A stretch of 29,532 nucleotides of DNA from CALHVX01 sp038757945 (lineage in GTDB: Bacteria; Pseudomonadota; Gammaproteobacteria; Pseudomonadales; Azotimanducaceae): positions 1 to 29,532 of the forward strand of contig JBCDGJ010000048.1 of the NCBI GenBank assembly GCA_038757945.1. Reading direction: 5' to 3'. Within the stretch, counting starts at the first letter, position 1. Every line of letters begins with the position of its first letter. Of the stretch, positions 16,595-24,530 are shown one piece after another. The notes under the pieces are model-generated. The model worked only from the letters and a program-made list of their open reading frames with translations, made no database searches and was not told the origin of the DNA. Position numbers and translations under genes: made by a program.

Positions 16595-18853
16595 ATGGCA
16601 ACAGCAGGCGAACGGCGGCAACCGGCTACGATCGAGGACACGCTGGATGAGCTTCGGTCGACCTTCGATGACGGCCAGCAGCCCGACACCTGGCGGCGCA
16701 ATCTTGCGCTCATCGGAATTCTGGCGGCGCTGTTCGGCGTGGCGGCCTGGCAGGCACTGCTCAGTGATCGCAATCGGACGGCGCTGGTGCTCCTGGAGCT
16801 GACCGCCAGTGTCGCCCCGGAGTATGAGTGGGTTGAGCCCGGGTTCGCTCAGGTGTTTGCCGCCTATTCGCAGACCGGAAACCGGGTTCGCCTGCAGCGT
16901 AGCGGCGGGAGCGTTACCTCCGCCGAGGTAGATCCGTTCCTGTCGCCCAGCGGCGCGGGCCCGATCTCGGATGCGAATCTCGACATGAGGCTCGAGGGTC
17001 CAGATACCGATGGCGCTCTGACGCTGTCGTTGGCGCTGGATCATGAGGGAACCCGGTACGAGCATGAGCTCGTTGGCCAGGTGGAGGCGCTTGCTGACCT
17101 GGCATCGCGGGCTACGCTCCAGCTTTTCGCCTGGCTCTCCATTGATCCCTACACCGTGCAGGATGTCGAGATTGCGCTGGAGGAACTGCCTCGGGACGAA
17201 CGCGCTGCCCGGCACTATGCGCTGGGCACTCAGGCGCTCCGGCGCGGGGAAGGGCGGTCCGCCGTTGACGAGCTGAGCCAGGCGCTGGCGATTGAACCTT
17301 CCCATCCGATGATCAACGCTGCGTTGGCCGCCGCTCTGGAGCTGGCGGGTTACCGGAGCCGGGCATCGCAGCAGGTTCGAATCGCATTTGATAACAGTCA
17401 GCGGCTCTCTCGAGAGCGGCAGCTGGCAATCGAAGCGCAGATGAGGCTGCTGCAGCGCGACTGGGAAGAGGCCGAAACGCTGTACGCAGCACTCTCCGCC
17501 TTTTATCCCGAAGAGATCAGCTATGGTCTGGCGCTAGCCAAAGCGAGGCAGAGCGCAGGACAAGCCGATTCGGCCCTAAGCGTGCTGGAGCAGCTTCGTC
17601 GCCAACCCACGTTTGCCGGTGATCCGCGCATTGATCTTGCCGAAGCGCGGGTCTGGTTTGGCACCGGGGAATGGCAGCGGGGCGTGGCGGTGGTAGAGAG
17701 CGCAATCGAGAAGGCGCAGCTGCTTGGCCACACCGGAACGTTGGCCAGAGCGTTGGTACTGCGTGCCGAAATGGAGGGTGATCCGTCGGGTGGCGGGCTG
17801 GAGCTGGCGGAAGAGCTGTTTGCTGAAATCGGCGACCTGCGTGGGCAGAGTCAGCTGCTCCGTGAGTTCGGTGACCGCCACGTTGCCAACGGTCGGCTGG
17901 GTGCTGCGATCGCAGCCTACAATGATGCCGAGCGTCTATCCGTGCGCCTTGGCAACGATGCTGATGTAGCAGCAGCTCGACAGGCTCGGGTGATCGCAAC
18001 GGACCTTGCCGGACAGCTCGAAGCGGGCTACGCGTTGAAGCAGGTGCTCCTGGAAGACGCCGTGCGCCGCCAGCTCCATGCGCGGGCAGCGATCGTTAAG
18101 GAGAATCTCGGCGTCTCAGCGTTCAAGCTCGGCAGGTTGGAAGAAGCTCTGGCCTGGTATGACGCGGCGCTCGCGGATTTCAAGCAGGTTGATGATCAGA
18201 TCGGCATCGCCTGGTACCCCTATCGCAAAGGTCTGGTGCTTGCCAGCATGGGCGACCTGCAGGTAGCGCGTGAGCTCTTCGACGAGTCGCCTGCGAATGC
18301 CGTGGCGCATCCTGAAGGAAACCTTGCGCTGCACACCCGCTATGAGGTCGCACGACTTGCGGTGTTTGCCGGCGATCCGCGAGCAAGGGACCAGTTGCAG
18401 GTCGTCAGCAAGGCGTATCAGGACGCAGAGCTGCATCTGGATGCGGCAGCGACCGAAGTGGTGCTGGCGCATCTCGAGATTGTCGAGGGCGACCTCGATC
18501 GTGCTCGTGTGCTGCTGCGGAAGGCGCTGTCGGTATTCGAGGAGAGCGGTTCGGCCTATTACACGGTTCGTGCCCAGGCGCTCCTGGTCAGAGCCAGAGA
18601 TTTCAGCGTCTGTGCTGATCTCGCCACAGCCGCCGCACGACTCGAGCACCGGGAAGATGCCCTGCTGGGGAAGGCGGCGCTCAAGCGTTGCCCCGGGACG
18701 CCGATAGACCTGTCTGGCGAGCTGGAGGCCGCCGAGGGTGCGCAGCTGTTCGAAGCAGTCATTGCCCTCCTCTCGGAAATTGATGGCGGGCGTGCGCAAG
18801 CGCTGGGGCACAGCCGGGGCTGGATGCAGAGCGCCTACTGGTCGGCGCGTTGA
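16595..18853 (+). CDS. Membrane-anchored TPR-repeat protein, likely partner of the adjacent kinase
   Basis: 752 residues: a charged cytoplasmic N-terminus (1-35), one membrane helix (about 37-55), an unassigned beta-rich segment (about 60-190) and then a long all-helical array of tetratricopeptide repeats to near the C-terminus. Repeats are visible as paired helices such as ALGTQALRRGEGRSAVDELSQAL, LGRLEEALAWYDAALADF and LEIVEGDLDRARVLLRKAL. With this topology the TPR array would face the periplasm. Its TGA overlaps the ATG of the hybrid histidine kinase by one base (TGATG), so the two are coupled. A role as periplasmic sensor or scaffold for the kinase is inferred from this coupling. No Shine-Dalgarno precedes the ATG. 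The layout resembles the C-terminal halves of CadC-like or TPR kinase regulators, but no DNA-binding or kinase domain is present. Confidence 0.87.
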   Translation: MATAGERRQPATIEDTLDELRSTFDDGQQPDTWRRNLALIGILAALFGVAAWQALLSDRNRTALVLLELTASVAPEYEWVEPGFAQVFAAYSQTGNRVRLQRSGGSVTSAEVDPFLSPSGAGPISDANLDMRLEGPDTDGALTLSLALDHEGTRYEHELVGQVEALADLASRATLQLFAWLSIDPYTVQDVEIALEELPRDERAARHYALGTQALRRGEGRSAVDELSQALAIEPSHPMINAALAAALELAGYRSRASQQVRIAFDNSQRLSRERQLAIEAQMRLLQRDWEEAETLYAALSAFYPEEISYGLALAKARQSAGQADSALSVLEQLRRQPTFAGDPRIDLAEARVWFGTGEWQRGVAVVESAIEKAQLLGHTGTLARALVLRAEMEGDPSGGGLELAEELFAEIGDLRGQSQLLREFGDRHVANGRLGAAIAAYNDAERLSVRLGNDADVAAARQARVIATDLAGQLEAGYALKQVLLEDAVRRQLHARAAIVKENLGVSAFKLGRLEEALAWYDAALADFKQVDDQIGIAWYPYRKGLVLASMGDLQVARELFDESPANAVAHPEGNLALHTRYEVARLAVFAGDPRARDQLQVVSKAYQDAELHLDAAATEVVLAHLEIVEGDLDRARVLLRKALSVFEESGSAYYTVRAQALLVRARDFSVCADLATAAARLEHREDALLGKAALKRCPGTPIDLSGELEAAEGAQLFEAVIALLSEIDGGRAQALGHSRGWMQSAYWSAR

Positions 18854-20589
18854 TGCCAGCGGAGACGGAGTATCAGGCGCGTCGCAGCCTCCGGGCTCTG
18901 CTCGACGACGCGCGCTGGTCGCTGGTGACGCTGGCGCACTGGGCCGTGGTGGGGGTCCTGGTCTGGACGCTGGCCCGCGACGTCCCCGTTGTGGTCATCG
19001 GTGGTTGGGCGGCGGTTATCTCCAGCGTCATCCTGGGCCAGGCGATCTTCGCTTCGTACTGGAACGAGCGCAGACAAAGCGCATTGAGTGCCGTGCAGGT
19101 CAGCAGGGTGCTGCGAAGCTACACAGCCAGCGCCTGGTTGGTGGGCCTGTGTTGGGCCGCCAGCACGCTGCTGCTCTTTCCGGAACAGAATCCCGAACTG
19201 CAGCTGTTCCTGGTCTTTGTTGTGAGTGGTGTCGCGCTTGCTACCGTGGCTACCCAGCATGTGCATCTGCCGGCCTGTTACGGTTCGATGGGCGTTGCGC
19301 TGCCGATGCTGGCGGGCCGCTATGCGCTGAACGAGCAATGGCTGCCGGCTGTGCTCCTCATCGCCTTCGCCTTGGTGCTGCTGCGGCTGGCGTGGGCGCT
19401 GGCGGCTTCGGCGCGGCACACGAGCACGCTGCAACGCCAGCGGGATGATCTGCTGGAGGTGCTGCGGAAGCGCGCCAAGGAGCTCGAACGGGCGAGGATG
19501 GATTCCGAAGAGGCCAACCTGGCCAAGTCGCGCTTTCTTGCTCAGGCGAGCCATGATCTGCGTCAACCCCTACACGCCATCGGACTGCTGGCGGAGTCAC
19601 TTCCAGAGGCCCAGGACGCCAGGTCCCGCCTGGTCATCGAACATATGCAGGACTCCATTGCCGTGCTTTCTGGCCTCTTCGACAGCCTGTTGGACATTGC
19701 CGTCCTCGACAGCGGCAAGACCCGTCCGAAGCTGTCGACCTTTGCTCTCAAGCCGCTGTATGACGAGCTTAAGAATGACTTCGAGCCGATCGCGGCGGAG
19801 GCCGGGGTCACCCTGCGGTTCGTGCGCACCCGGGCGATCGTCCGCAGCGACCCCCTGCTGCTGCGCCGCATGCTGCAGAACCTGATCTCCAATGCGATCC
19901 GCTATGCGCCGGCTGGTCGTGTTGTGATCGGAGGACGGCGGCTGGTTGGCAGCTGTGCCATCGATGTCGTCGATAACGGACCCGGCATCAGCCCGGAGGA
20001 TCAGCGATCGGTGTTTCAGGAGTTTGTGCGGATTCGTCGGGACGATGTCTCGCGGGCACCCGGGTTGGGGCTGGGGCTCGCTATCGTAGGGCGCCTCGCC
20101 GAGGTCCTGGGGCTCAGCGTGCGGCTCGATTCGCAGCCAGGACATGGTACGCGCTTTCGGATCGGGGGGCTTGAGGCCGGCATGGCACCGGAGATCACGA
20201 CAACCCGCGACAAAGTTAAAGACGCTCGCAACCATCTTCAGGGCGTAGGCGTTCTTGTTGTAGACGACGACCGCAAAGTACTCGATGCAACCGCCGCGCT
20301 GCTTGGGAAGTGGGATTGTGACGTGGTCGCCCAGACTGAATTCCCTGAGATCCTGCCAGACGTCAAAATTGTGCTGTCGGATTACGAGCTGGTCGGCGAC
20401 AACGGCCTGGTGCGTCTGAAGGCCCTCAGGCACCAGTGTCCGGAACTGGTGTCGATACTCATCAGCGGCGATCCGTCACCAGAGGTGCGACGCGAGGCTG
20501 AAGAGGCCGGGATACCGCTGCTGCGAAAGCCCGTGCGGCCGGTGCAGCTGCGCTCGCTTCTGCTCAAACTCTCTACCGCGGCGCTCTAA
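18853..20589 (+). CDS. Hybrid sensor histidine kinase with C-terminal receiver domain
   Basis: 578 residues. About six membrane helices occupy residues 20-190, followed by a coiled-coil linker. The H-box QASHDLRQPLHAIGL has phosphoacceptor His234. The ATPase domain has its N-box (NLISNAIRYAP), G1 (DNGPGIS) and G2 (GLGLGLAIV). A receiver domain closes the protein with acidic Asp471-473, phosphoacceptor Asp510 (LSDYEL) and Lys559 (RKPVRP). No periplasmic sensor domain is visible, which fits a model where the TPR protein or the membrane helices detect the signal. The ATG at 18853 overlaps the TPR stop; a TTG one codon earlier is less likely. The response regulator gene is convergent, and its repaired frame overlaps the kinase tail by 17 bases. 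Phosphotransfer to that regulator is likely but inferred. Confidence 0.95.
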   Translation: MPAETEYQARRSLRALLDDARWSLVTLAHWAVVGVLVWTLARDVPVVVIGGWAAVISSVILGQAIFASYWNERRQSALSAVQVSRVLRSYTASAWLVGLCWAASTLLLFPEQNPELQLFLVFVVSGVALATVATQHVHLPACYGSMGVALPMLAGRYALNEQWLPAVLLIAFALVLLRLAWALAASARHTSTLQRQRDDLLEVLRKRAKELERARMDSEEANLAKSRFLAQASHDLRQPLHAIGLLAESLPEAQDARSRLVIEHMQDSIAVLSGLFDSLLDIAVLDSGKTRPKLSTFALKPLYDELKNDFEPIAAEAGVTLRFVRTRAIVRSDPLLLRRMLQNLISNAIRYAPAGRVVIGGRRLVGSCAIDVVDNGPGISPEDQRSVFQEFVRIRRDDVSRAPGLGLGLAIVGRLAEVLGLSVRLDSQPGHGTRFRIGGLEAGMAPEITTTRDKVKDARNHLQGVGVLVVDDDRKVLDATAALLGKWDCDVVAQTEFPEILPDVKIVLSDYELVGDNGLVRLKALRHQCPELVSILISGDPSPEVRREAEEAGIPLLRKPVRPVQLRSLLLKLSTAAL

Positions 20590-21203
20590 TCCCGTGCTTG
20601 GAGGCCAGCGCCGCTGCGCCGGTTCTGGTGCTGACACCGAGCGTCCGCAGCAGCGCGGAAACGTGGATACGCACGGTGTAGGGGGAGACGCCCAGCGCGC
20701 GCGATTTCCTTGTTCGACAGGCCGGCGCACAGCAGCTCGAGCACCTCTCGCTGCCGCGGCGACAGCTGCTTGAGCGCCCGGTGCTCCGGGTCTGGCAGGG
20801 GATTGTTCAGGCCCGGCCTGTGTTCGACGATCTCGCCTTCGAGGACCTCCTGAATTGCGGTGATCATCCGCTTTGGTGCTGCTGATTTGGTGACAAAGCC
20901 GTTGACGCCTTCAGCCATGATCGCGTCGATGAGCGCGTAGTCCTCGACCATCGAAACCGCCACGATCGCGGTTGTGGCCAGGCGCTCCCGAAGCGTGTGC
21001 AGATCCGTCTGCGGCTCGAACCCGGGAAAGACGACATCCAGCAACAGCAGGTCAGGTGCCCGCGGTTGCTCCAGCAGTGCGTTCAGCTCAGTCATCGTGC
21101 CGGCTTCGGCAACGGTGGCCTCGAAGCGCTCTTCGATCAGGCGGACCAGCCCTTCCCGAAACACCGGGTGATCGTCCACAACGATGACGGATAGCGCGTC
21201 CAT
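20573..21203 (-). pseudogene. NarL/LuxR-type response regulator with a frameshift in the HTH
   Basis: An N-terminal receiver domain (VVDDHPVFREGL; phosphoacceptor in LLLLDVVFPG; conserved Lys in FVTKSA) leads to a LuxR-type HTH beginning LSPRQREVLELLCAGLSNKEIARA. At the GC dinucleotide run 20695-20703 the frame is lost. The uninterrupted frame continues as unrelated Arg-rich sequence to a stop at 20586. The correct continuation, ALGVSPYTVRIHVSALLRTLGV, lies in another frame and ends at 20573. Adding one GC unit restores a normal protein of about 210 residues. As written, the recognition helix is lost and DNA binding should be abolished. The cause is slippage in the GC run or a sequencing/assembly error. 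The gene starts 9 bases after the stop of the small lipoprotein gene and is convergent with the hybrid kinase, its likely partner. Confidence 0.88.
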
Positions 21204-21212
21204 TGCAACATG

Positions 21213-21560
21213 TTATTGGATCTGCGACAGCGCCGTCTCTGGAATCGCGCAGCGCTCCGCGAAGTTCATCATGAGGGTGCTGGCTTCGAGAAGGTCGGCG
21301 ATGGGCACGTCGTCCTTGAGCTTCACAGCCAACGCCGTGTCGCCGCTGAGCGCAGCCGTAAGCCACGCGAGAGCCGGTCTGGAGAGATTTGCCTCGGCCC
21401 CCTTAGCCAGGCATTCGCAGGCTTCCGGTGGTGCATTGGTGTTGTTCGTGCACGCAGCCACCAGCTGGCTGCCCCCACTGCTGCTGGAACCTGCGCCGCA
21501 CGCGCTCGTGGCGGAAACAATCAGCACCAGCACCATCCGATCCAGCGTCGAGGTCTTCAT
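21213..21560 (-). CDS. Small Cys-rich exported protein, possible lipoprotein
   Basis: 115 residues from ATG 21560, chosen because GGAG lies eight bases upstream; an ATG nine codons earlier is also in frame. The N-terminus is a signal peptide ending SATSAC-GAGSSSS. The Cys and Ser/Gly-rich linker suggest a lipoprotein, although the -3 residue is Thr rather than the preferred Leu. Three more cysteines follow in ACTN and ECECL, then an amphipathic helical domain. No family recognised. It lies 9 bp upstream of the response regulator gene on the same strand, so the two are probably co-transcribed and the protein may act in the same signalling pathway. Confidence 0.7.
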   Translation of the reverse strand: MKTSTLDRMVLVLIVSATSACGAGSSSSGGSQLVAACTNNTNAPPEACECLAKGAEANLSRPALAWLTAALSGDTALAVKLKDDVPIADLLEASTLMMNFAERCAIPETALSQIQ

Positions 21561-21694
21561 GGGCGTCACTCCGATCTGCTTTCCCAAACGCTAACAAGCG
21601 CAACCTGGCGTTGCACTAGGGCGGATGTGCTAGCTCACGCGTTCTATGTTGGCTTCCGGTGGACATGGGCATAGTGCCGTGGAGCCCTGCTTTC

Positions 21695-21705
21695 AGGAGG
21701 TGATC
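21695..21705 (+). promoter_or_regulatory. Near-perfect Shine-Dalgarno
   Basis: AGGAGGTGATC lies directly before ATG 21706. Ten consecutive bases complement the 3' end of 16S rRNA and the spacing is ideal. This fixes the start of the downstream gene (not the ATG at 21646) and predicts very efficient translation initiation, unlike most genes in the window. Confidence 0.85.
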
Positions 21706-22728
21706 ATGCTCAAACGACTCGCTGTCGCCGTAGTTCTGCAACTTGCCGTGGTTGCTGAGGCCCAGGCCTTTACGCCCCACGCTGACTGTACGTTCAACAA
21801 AATCGAACCGCTGCCGGAAGTGGAAAACTGTGATGCCCTGGACCGGCGCATCAAAAACATCAAATCCAACATGGCCTCCGCGCAGCGTGCCATGGACAAG
21901 CTGCGCGAAGATCATGGCGACGCCATTGACGACCTTCTGGTCCAGGGGATGGAAGTACTCGTGGGCGAAGTTACCGGCATGCCCACCAGTGCCCAGGATT
22001 GCGTGACCACTGCGATAGGCTATTGCCGGGCGCGCATTGGGGCCGCGCTCAGCGCCGCGGCAAACCTCTGGAGCGCCAGCAGTACCTTTTCCGGAGGCAT
22101 TGACGCAGCCATCTGGTGGCGGCGCTGGCGCGACAAGCTCGATCAGCTCAAAAAGGACCTCGAGGCTGCTGAGGAAGAGCTGGCCGAGTGTCTGGCGCGG
22201 CGCAGCCGGCAGGCTACCGAGCGAGACAATGCGGAAGCCTACAATCGCGCGGGTCTGCCGAAGTACCCGCCCGATCATCCATTGTGCAAACCGCCTGAGG
22301 ACGACCCGCCCGAAGAAGAAGTCAAGGACAAACCTGCTGAGGATCCCACGTCGCGAACGGGCCAGGCTGGTGGCGACCCGACGCGGGAGCATGCCGGTGA
22401 CCACGATCGATCCGCAGGAGGTGGAGCTGGAGATTCAGGTGACGGAGCAGCGCCCCTGCCGGACTGGTCGCGGTTGAACGAGTTCACCAGAGAAGAGCTT
22501 CAGAATGCGCTGGACTGGATGGAGCGCGAGCTCGATGGGTGCGCAGCGCTGGCCAGCGGCCATGGCGCTTGCGTCAACCGGACGCTCAACCAGCGTACGC
22601 TGGTCCAACGTCAGATCGACAAAGGCCGAAACGCCTCCGGCAGTGCCAGCGAACAGGCCAAGTGGGAAGCCATGCGTGCTCAGATTGGCGAGCTACGCAC
22701 CCGGGGATCCGCCATCAAGAAGAAGTAA
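21706..22728 (+). CDS. Secreted coiled-coil protein of unknown function
   Basis: 340 residues with a clear signal peptide (MLKRLAVAVVLQLAVVAEAQA, cleavage after AQA). The mature protein has a helical region with heptad-like spacing (ALDRRIKNIKSNMASAQRAMDKL), a middle hydrophobic stretch (GYCRARIGAALSAAANLW), a second coiled coil (DKLDQLKKDLEAAEEELAECL), a low-complexity Pro/Asp/Glu/Gly linker (about 205-270) and a C-terminal helical domain with two cysteines ending in KKK. Several Cys pairs suggest periplasmic or extracellular disulfides. No family recognised. It is divergent from the lipoprotein/response regulator pair and followed by a strong hairpin, so it is its own transcription unit. 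Confidence 0.8.
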   Translation: MLKRLAVAVVLQLAVVAEAQAFTPHADCTFNKIEPLPEVENCDALDRRIKNIKSNMASAQRAMDKLREDHGDAIDDLLVQGMEVLVGEVTGMPTSAQDCVTTAIGYCRARIGAALSAAANLWSASSTFSGGIDAAIWWRRWRDKLDQLKKDLEAAEEELAECLARRSRQATERDNAEAYNRAGLPKYPPDHPLCKPPEDDPPEEEVKDKPAEDPTSRTGQAGGDPTREHAGDHDRSAGGGAGDSGDGAAPLPDWSRLNEFTREELQNALDWMERELDGCAALASGHGACVNRTLNQRTLVQRQIDKGRNASGSASEQAKWEAMRAQIGELRTRGSAIKKK

Positions 22729-22759
22729 GGGTCCCCATCGGACTGTGATGGACCGTCAG

Positions 22760-22785
22760 CCCGAAGCCAGCTTGCTGGCTTCGGG
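22760..22785. terminator. Hairpin between convergent genes
   Basis: A perfect 12-bp stem, CCCGAAGCCAGC and its inverse, closed by a TT loop. It lies 32 bp after the coiled-coil gene and 51 bp before the end of the CPBP gene on the other strand. No T-run follows on either side, so it is an imperfect intrinsic terminator; its position suits bidirectional termination. Confidence 0.6.
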
Positions 22786-22836
22786 TCCGGGCTTGCTCGA
22801 GCTTCGATCCGACGGGTAATTCGCTTACCTTCCCGA

Positions 22837-23529
22837 TCAGACGGACTCCAGCCCGAGGTAAATCGCAGTGACCCCGACCGTGTCGATCAGGCCATGCGCG
22901 ACGATGACTGGCCACAGGTTCCTGCCGCAGCGGATAAAGACCGCACCGAAGATCACGCCAACGCCAAACACCATCAACACGCCCGTAATGCCTTGGTAGA
23001 GGTGGGCGATCGCAAAAATGGCGGCTTGCCCGATCACCGCCCAGCCGGACGAACGGGTCAGGCCTTCCATGCGGTGGAGGATGAAGCCACGCATCAGCAG
23101 CTCTTCACCAAAGGCGGCGCTGCCCCAGCTGATCGGCAGCAGGAACAGCAGGAAATAGGGGGTGTTGCCCTCGATCAATGCCTGCAGCGCGGAAAGATCC
23201 TGCGCGGGCAGGCCGGCTGCTTCGAGGCCGGTCTTCAGCACCAGGTCGACCAGTACCACAACGGAGACCAGGGCGAGCGCGGCAAACGCCAGGAAGCGCG
23301 GCACCGCCATCCGCCGGGCGAAGCCGACGTCGTGCCACGCCATGCCGTCGCGGCGGAGCAGCCAGGTGGCGGCAAGCAGCGGGACGACCATGCCGAGGAT
23401 CGGTGACAGCACCACGAATCCCGTCAGGGCGCCCAGAATGAGCCCGACCGGAATCAGGCAGACGACCAGCAGGATCTGCCCGGCCAGTCCGAACCGGGAT
23501 GTTTCGTGGAAGGGCAGTGTGGTTTCCAT
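22837..23529 (-). CDS. CPBP-family intramembrane metalloprotease (Rce1/ABI-like)
   Basis: 230-residue polytopic membrane protein with the three CPBP motifs: Glu142-Glu143 and Arg147 in GEELLMRGF, His176 in FAIAHLYQG, and His212/Asp216 in AHGLIDTVG. These residues build the active site of Rce1-type CAAX proteases; bacterial relatives process peptides or give bacteriocin self-immunity. The ATG at 23529 has AGGAG eight bases upstream, overlapping the stop of the TetR gene, so it is the second gene of a TetR-CPBP operon with a 10-bp gap. No bacteriocin peptide gene was found nearby. The substrate is unknown. Confidence 0.93.
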   Translation of the reverse strand: METTLPFHETSRFGLAGQILLVVCLIPVGLILGALTGFVVLSPILGMVVPLLAATWLLRRDGMAWHDVGFARRMAVPRFLAFAALALVSVVVLVDLVLKTGLEAAGLPAQDLSALQALIEGNTPYFLLFLLPISWGSAAFGEELLMRGFILHRMEGLTRSSGWAVIGQAAIFAIAHLYQGITGVLMVFGVGVIFGAVFIRCGRNLWPVIVAHGLIDTVGVTAIYLGLESV

Positions 23530-23539
23530 GCTCTAGCTC

Positions 23540-24151
23540 CTACGGCGCTGTTTTATCAAGATCAAGAAGGTACTTCCGGGTCATCTCGCAGATCACCTCC
23601 CTATAGACTTCAGCGCCTAGCAGCGCGTCCGGGGTGGGGTAGATGGCACGGTATTGGAATGCGAAAGCCATGATTGCGACGGCTTGCTGGCAGACGTCGA
23701 GGTCAGGGGAATCCTCACTCTGATCGAGCCAGGCTGCCATCTCGGTGATTAGCCCAGCGCTGCGGCTACTGGTCGTCTCAGACAGCGGGGAGCTGCCCAG
23801 CAGGTGCGTCACCATCACCGTGCGCAGCAGCCCGGCAAATTCGGCGTTGCTCCGATAAAGCACATCACTCAGATAGCGCACGCGATCATCGAGCCGGTCC
23901 GCCGTGCTGCTCGTAAGCTCGGCAAGCAGGCGGCTGTACTGCTGGGTTTGCAGGCGGTCGACCAGATAGTCGACGATGGCGGCTTTGGCCGAGAACCGTT
24001 TGTACAGCGTCCCTACGGAGACGCCTGCGTCTCTGGCGATCTCCTGCATGCTGGCCTGTTCGAACCGACCCTGATCGATCAGCTGCTCACAGACCTCGAG
24101 GATCCGCTGCAGGGTTTCTTCGCTTCTTTTCTGTTGTGGAGCTTTCAGCAC
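23540..24151 (-). CDS. TetR/AcrR-family regulator
   Basis: 203-residue regulator. The HTH is clear: ASMQEIARDAGVSVGTLYKRF (about 33-53), preceded by the usual KRSEETLQRILEVCEQL helix. The C-terminal ligand domain is helical and unassigned. The start is a GTG without a Shine-Dalgarno; a predicted promoter lies just upstream, so the leader is very short or absent. It precedes the CPBP protease gene by 10 bp and probably controls both by binding the palindrome at 24161-24182 (inferred). Confidence 0.92.
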   Translation of the reverse strand: MLKAPQQKRSEETLQRILEVCEQLIDQGRFEQASMQEIARDAGVSVGTLYKRFSAKAAIVDYLVDRLQTQQYSRLLAELTSSTADRLDDRVRYLSDVLYRSNAEFAGLLRTVMVTHLLGSSPLSETTSSRSAGLITEMAAWLDQSEDSPDLDVCQQAVAIMAFAFQYRAIYPTPDALLGAEVYREVICEMTRKYLLDLDKTAP

Positions 24152-24160
24152 GACGAATAG

Positions 24161-24194
24161 GTGAATGTATATATACGTTTACTTTAATTCGAAA
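24161..24194 (-). promoter_or_regulatory. Candidate promoter and operator of the TetR-CPBP operon
   Basis: Read on the minus strand: TTTCGA (24194-24189), 17 bases, TATACA (24171-24166), a fair sigma-70 promoter ending about 15 bases before the GTG start. A 22-bp imperfect palindrome centred on GTATATATAC covers 24161-24182; 18 of its 22 positions are symmetric. It overlaps the -10 box and spacer, the usual place for a TetR repressor to block its own transcription. The sequence symmetry is seen; function is inferred. Confidence 0.55.
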
Positions 24195-24368
24195 CAGGTG
24201 CGAAGGCAATCCGGTCATCGGGACCTAAGCGAAGAACAAGCCGGGGCGGGGTTCCCGTAGCGGCGTTGGGGTGTGACCCGCGCGCCGCTCAACGCAGGGG
24301 GCTCGACCGTGCGCGGCAACCGCGCGCCGGCAGCAGCATAGTGCTGAGGAGAAAAGCCGATGCATAGC

Positions 24369-24390
24369 ACCGGCCCCGAGCAGGGCCGGT
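24369..24390. repeat. GC-rich hairpin in the TetR/ALDH spacer
   Basis: ACCGGCCC and its inverse GGGCCGGT form a perfect 8-bp stem with a six-base loop. It lies in the 360-bp spacer between the start of the TetR gene and the end of the aldehyde dehydrogenase gene. No T-run follows. The rest of the spacer holds only the TetR promoter and the REP-like cluster next to the dehydrogenase. Confidence 0.35.
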
Positions 24391-24429
24391 TGACTCGAGC
24401 AGGTCGGGTCGAGGGTGACCCGGCCCCAG

Positions 24430-24530
24430 CCGCCCTCCGGCGACGTTGCAGCCCGCCAGCCGCGGAGCGGCGATTGCTACAAGAAGCCGCGGAGCGGCGA
24501 ACCGCCGCCCTCAGGCGGCGTTGTAACCAA
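24430..24530. repeat. REP-like cluster of GC-rich palindromes
   Basis: Two identical 16-bp copies of AGCCGCGGAGCGGCGA (24458-24473 and 24485-24500), each containing the small palindrome GCCGC-GGA-GCGGC. They are flanked by two related hairpin units that begin GCCGCCCTC (about 24430 and 24504). The second (CGCCGCC-CTCA-GGCGGCG, 24503-24520) includes the stop codon of the aldehyde dehydrogenase gene and may act as its terminator. Arrangement, size and position resemble extragenic REP/BIME elements. Confidence 0.5.

Noticed and set aside
20690..20710. Classical phase variation at the GC run of the response regulator
   Set aside because: Four to five dinucleotide units is too short to be a typical contingency repeat; kept only as a possibility, with sequencing error at least as likely.
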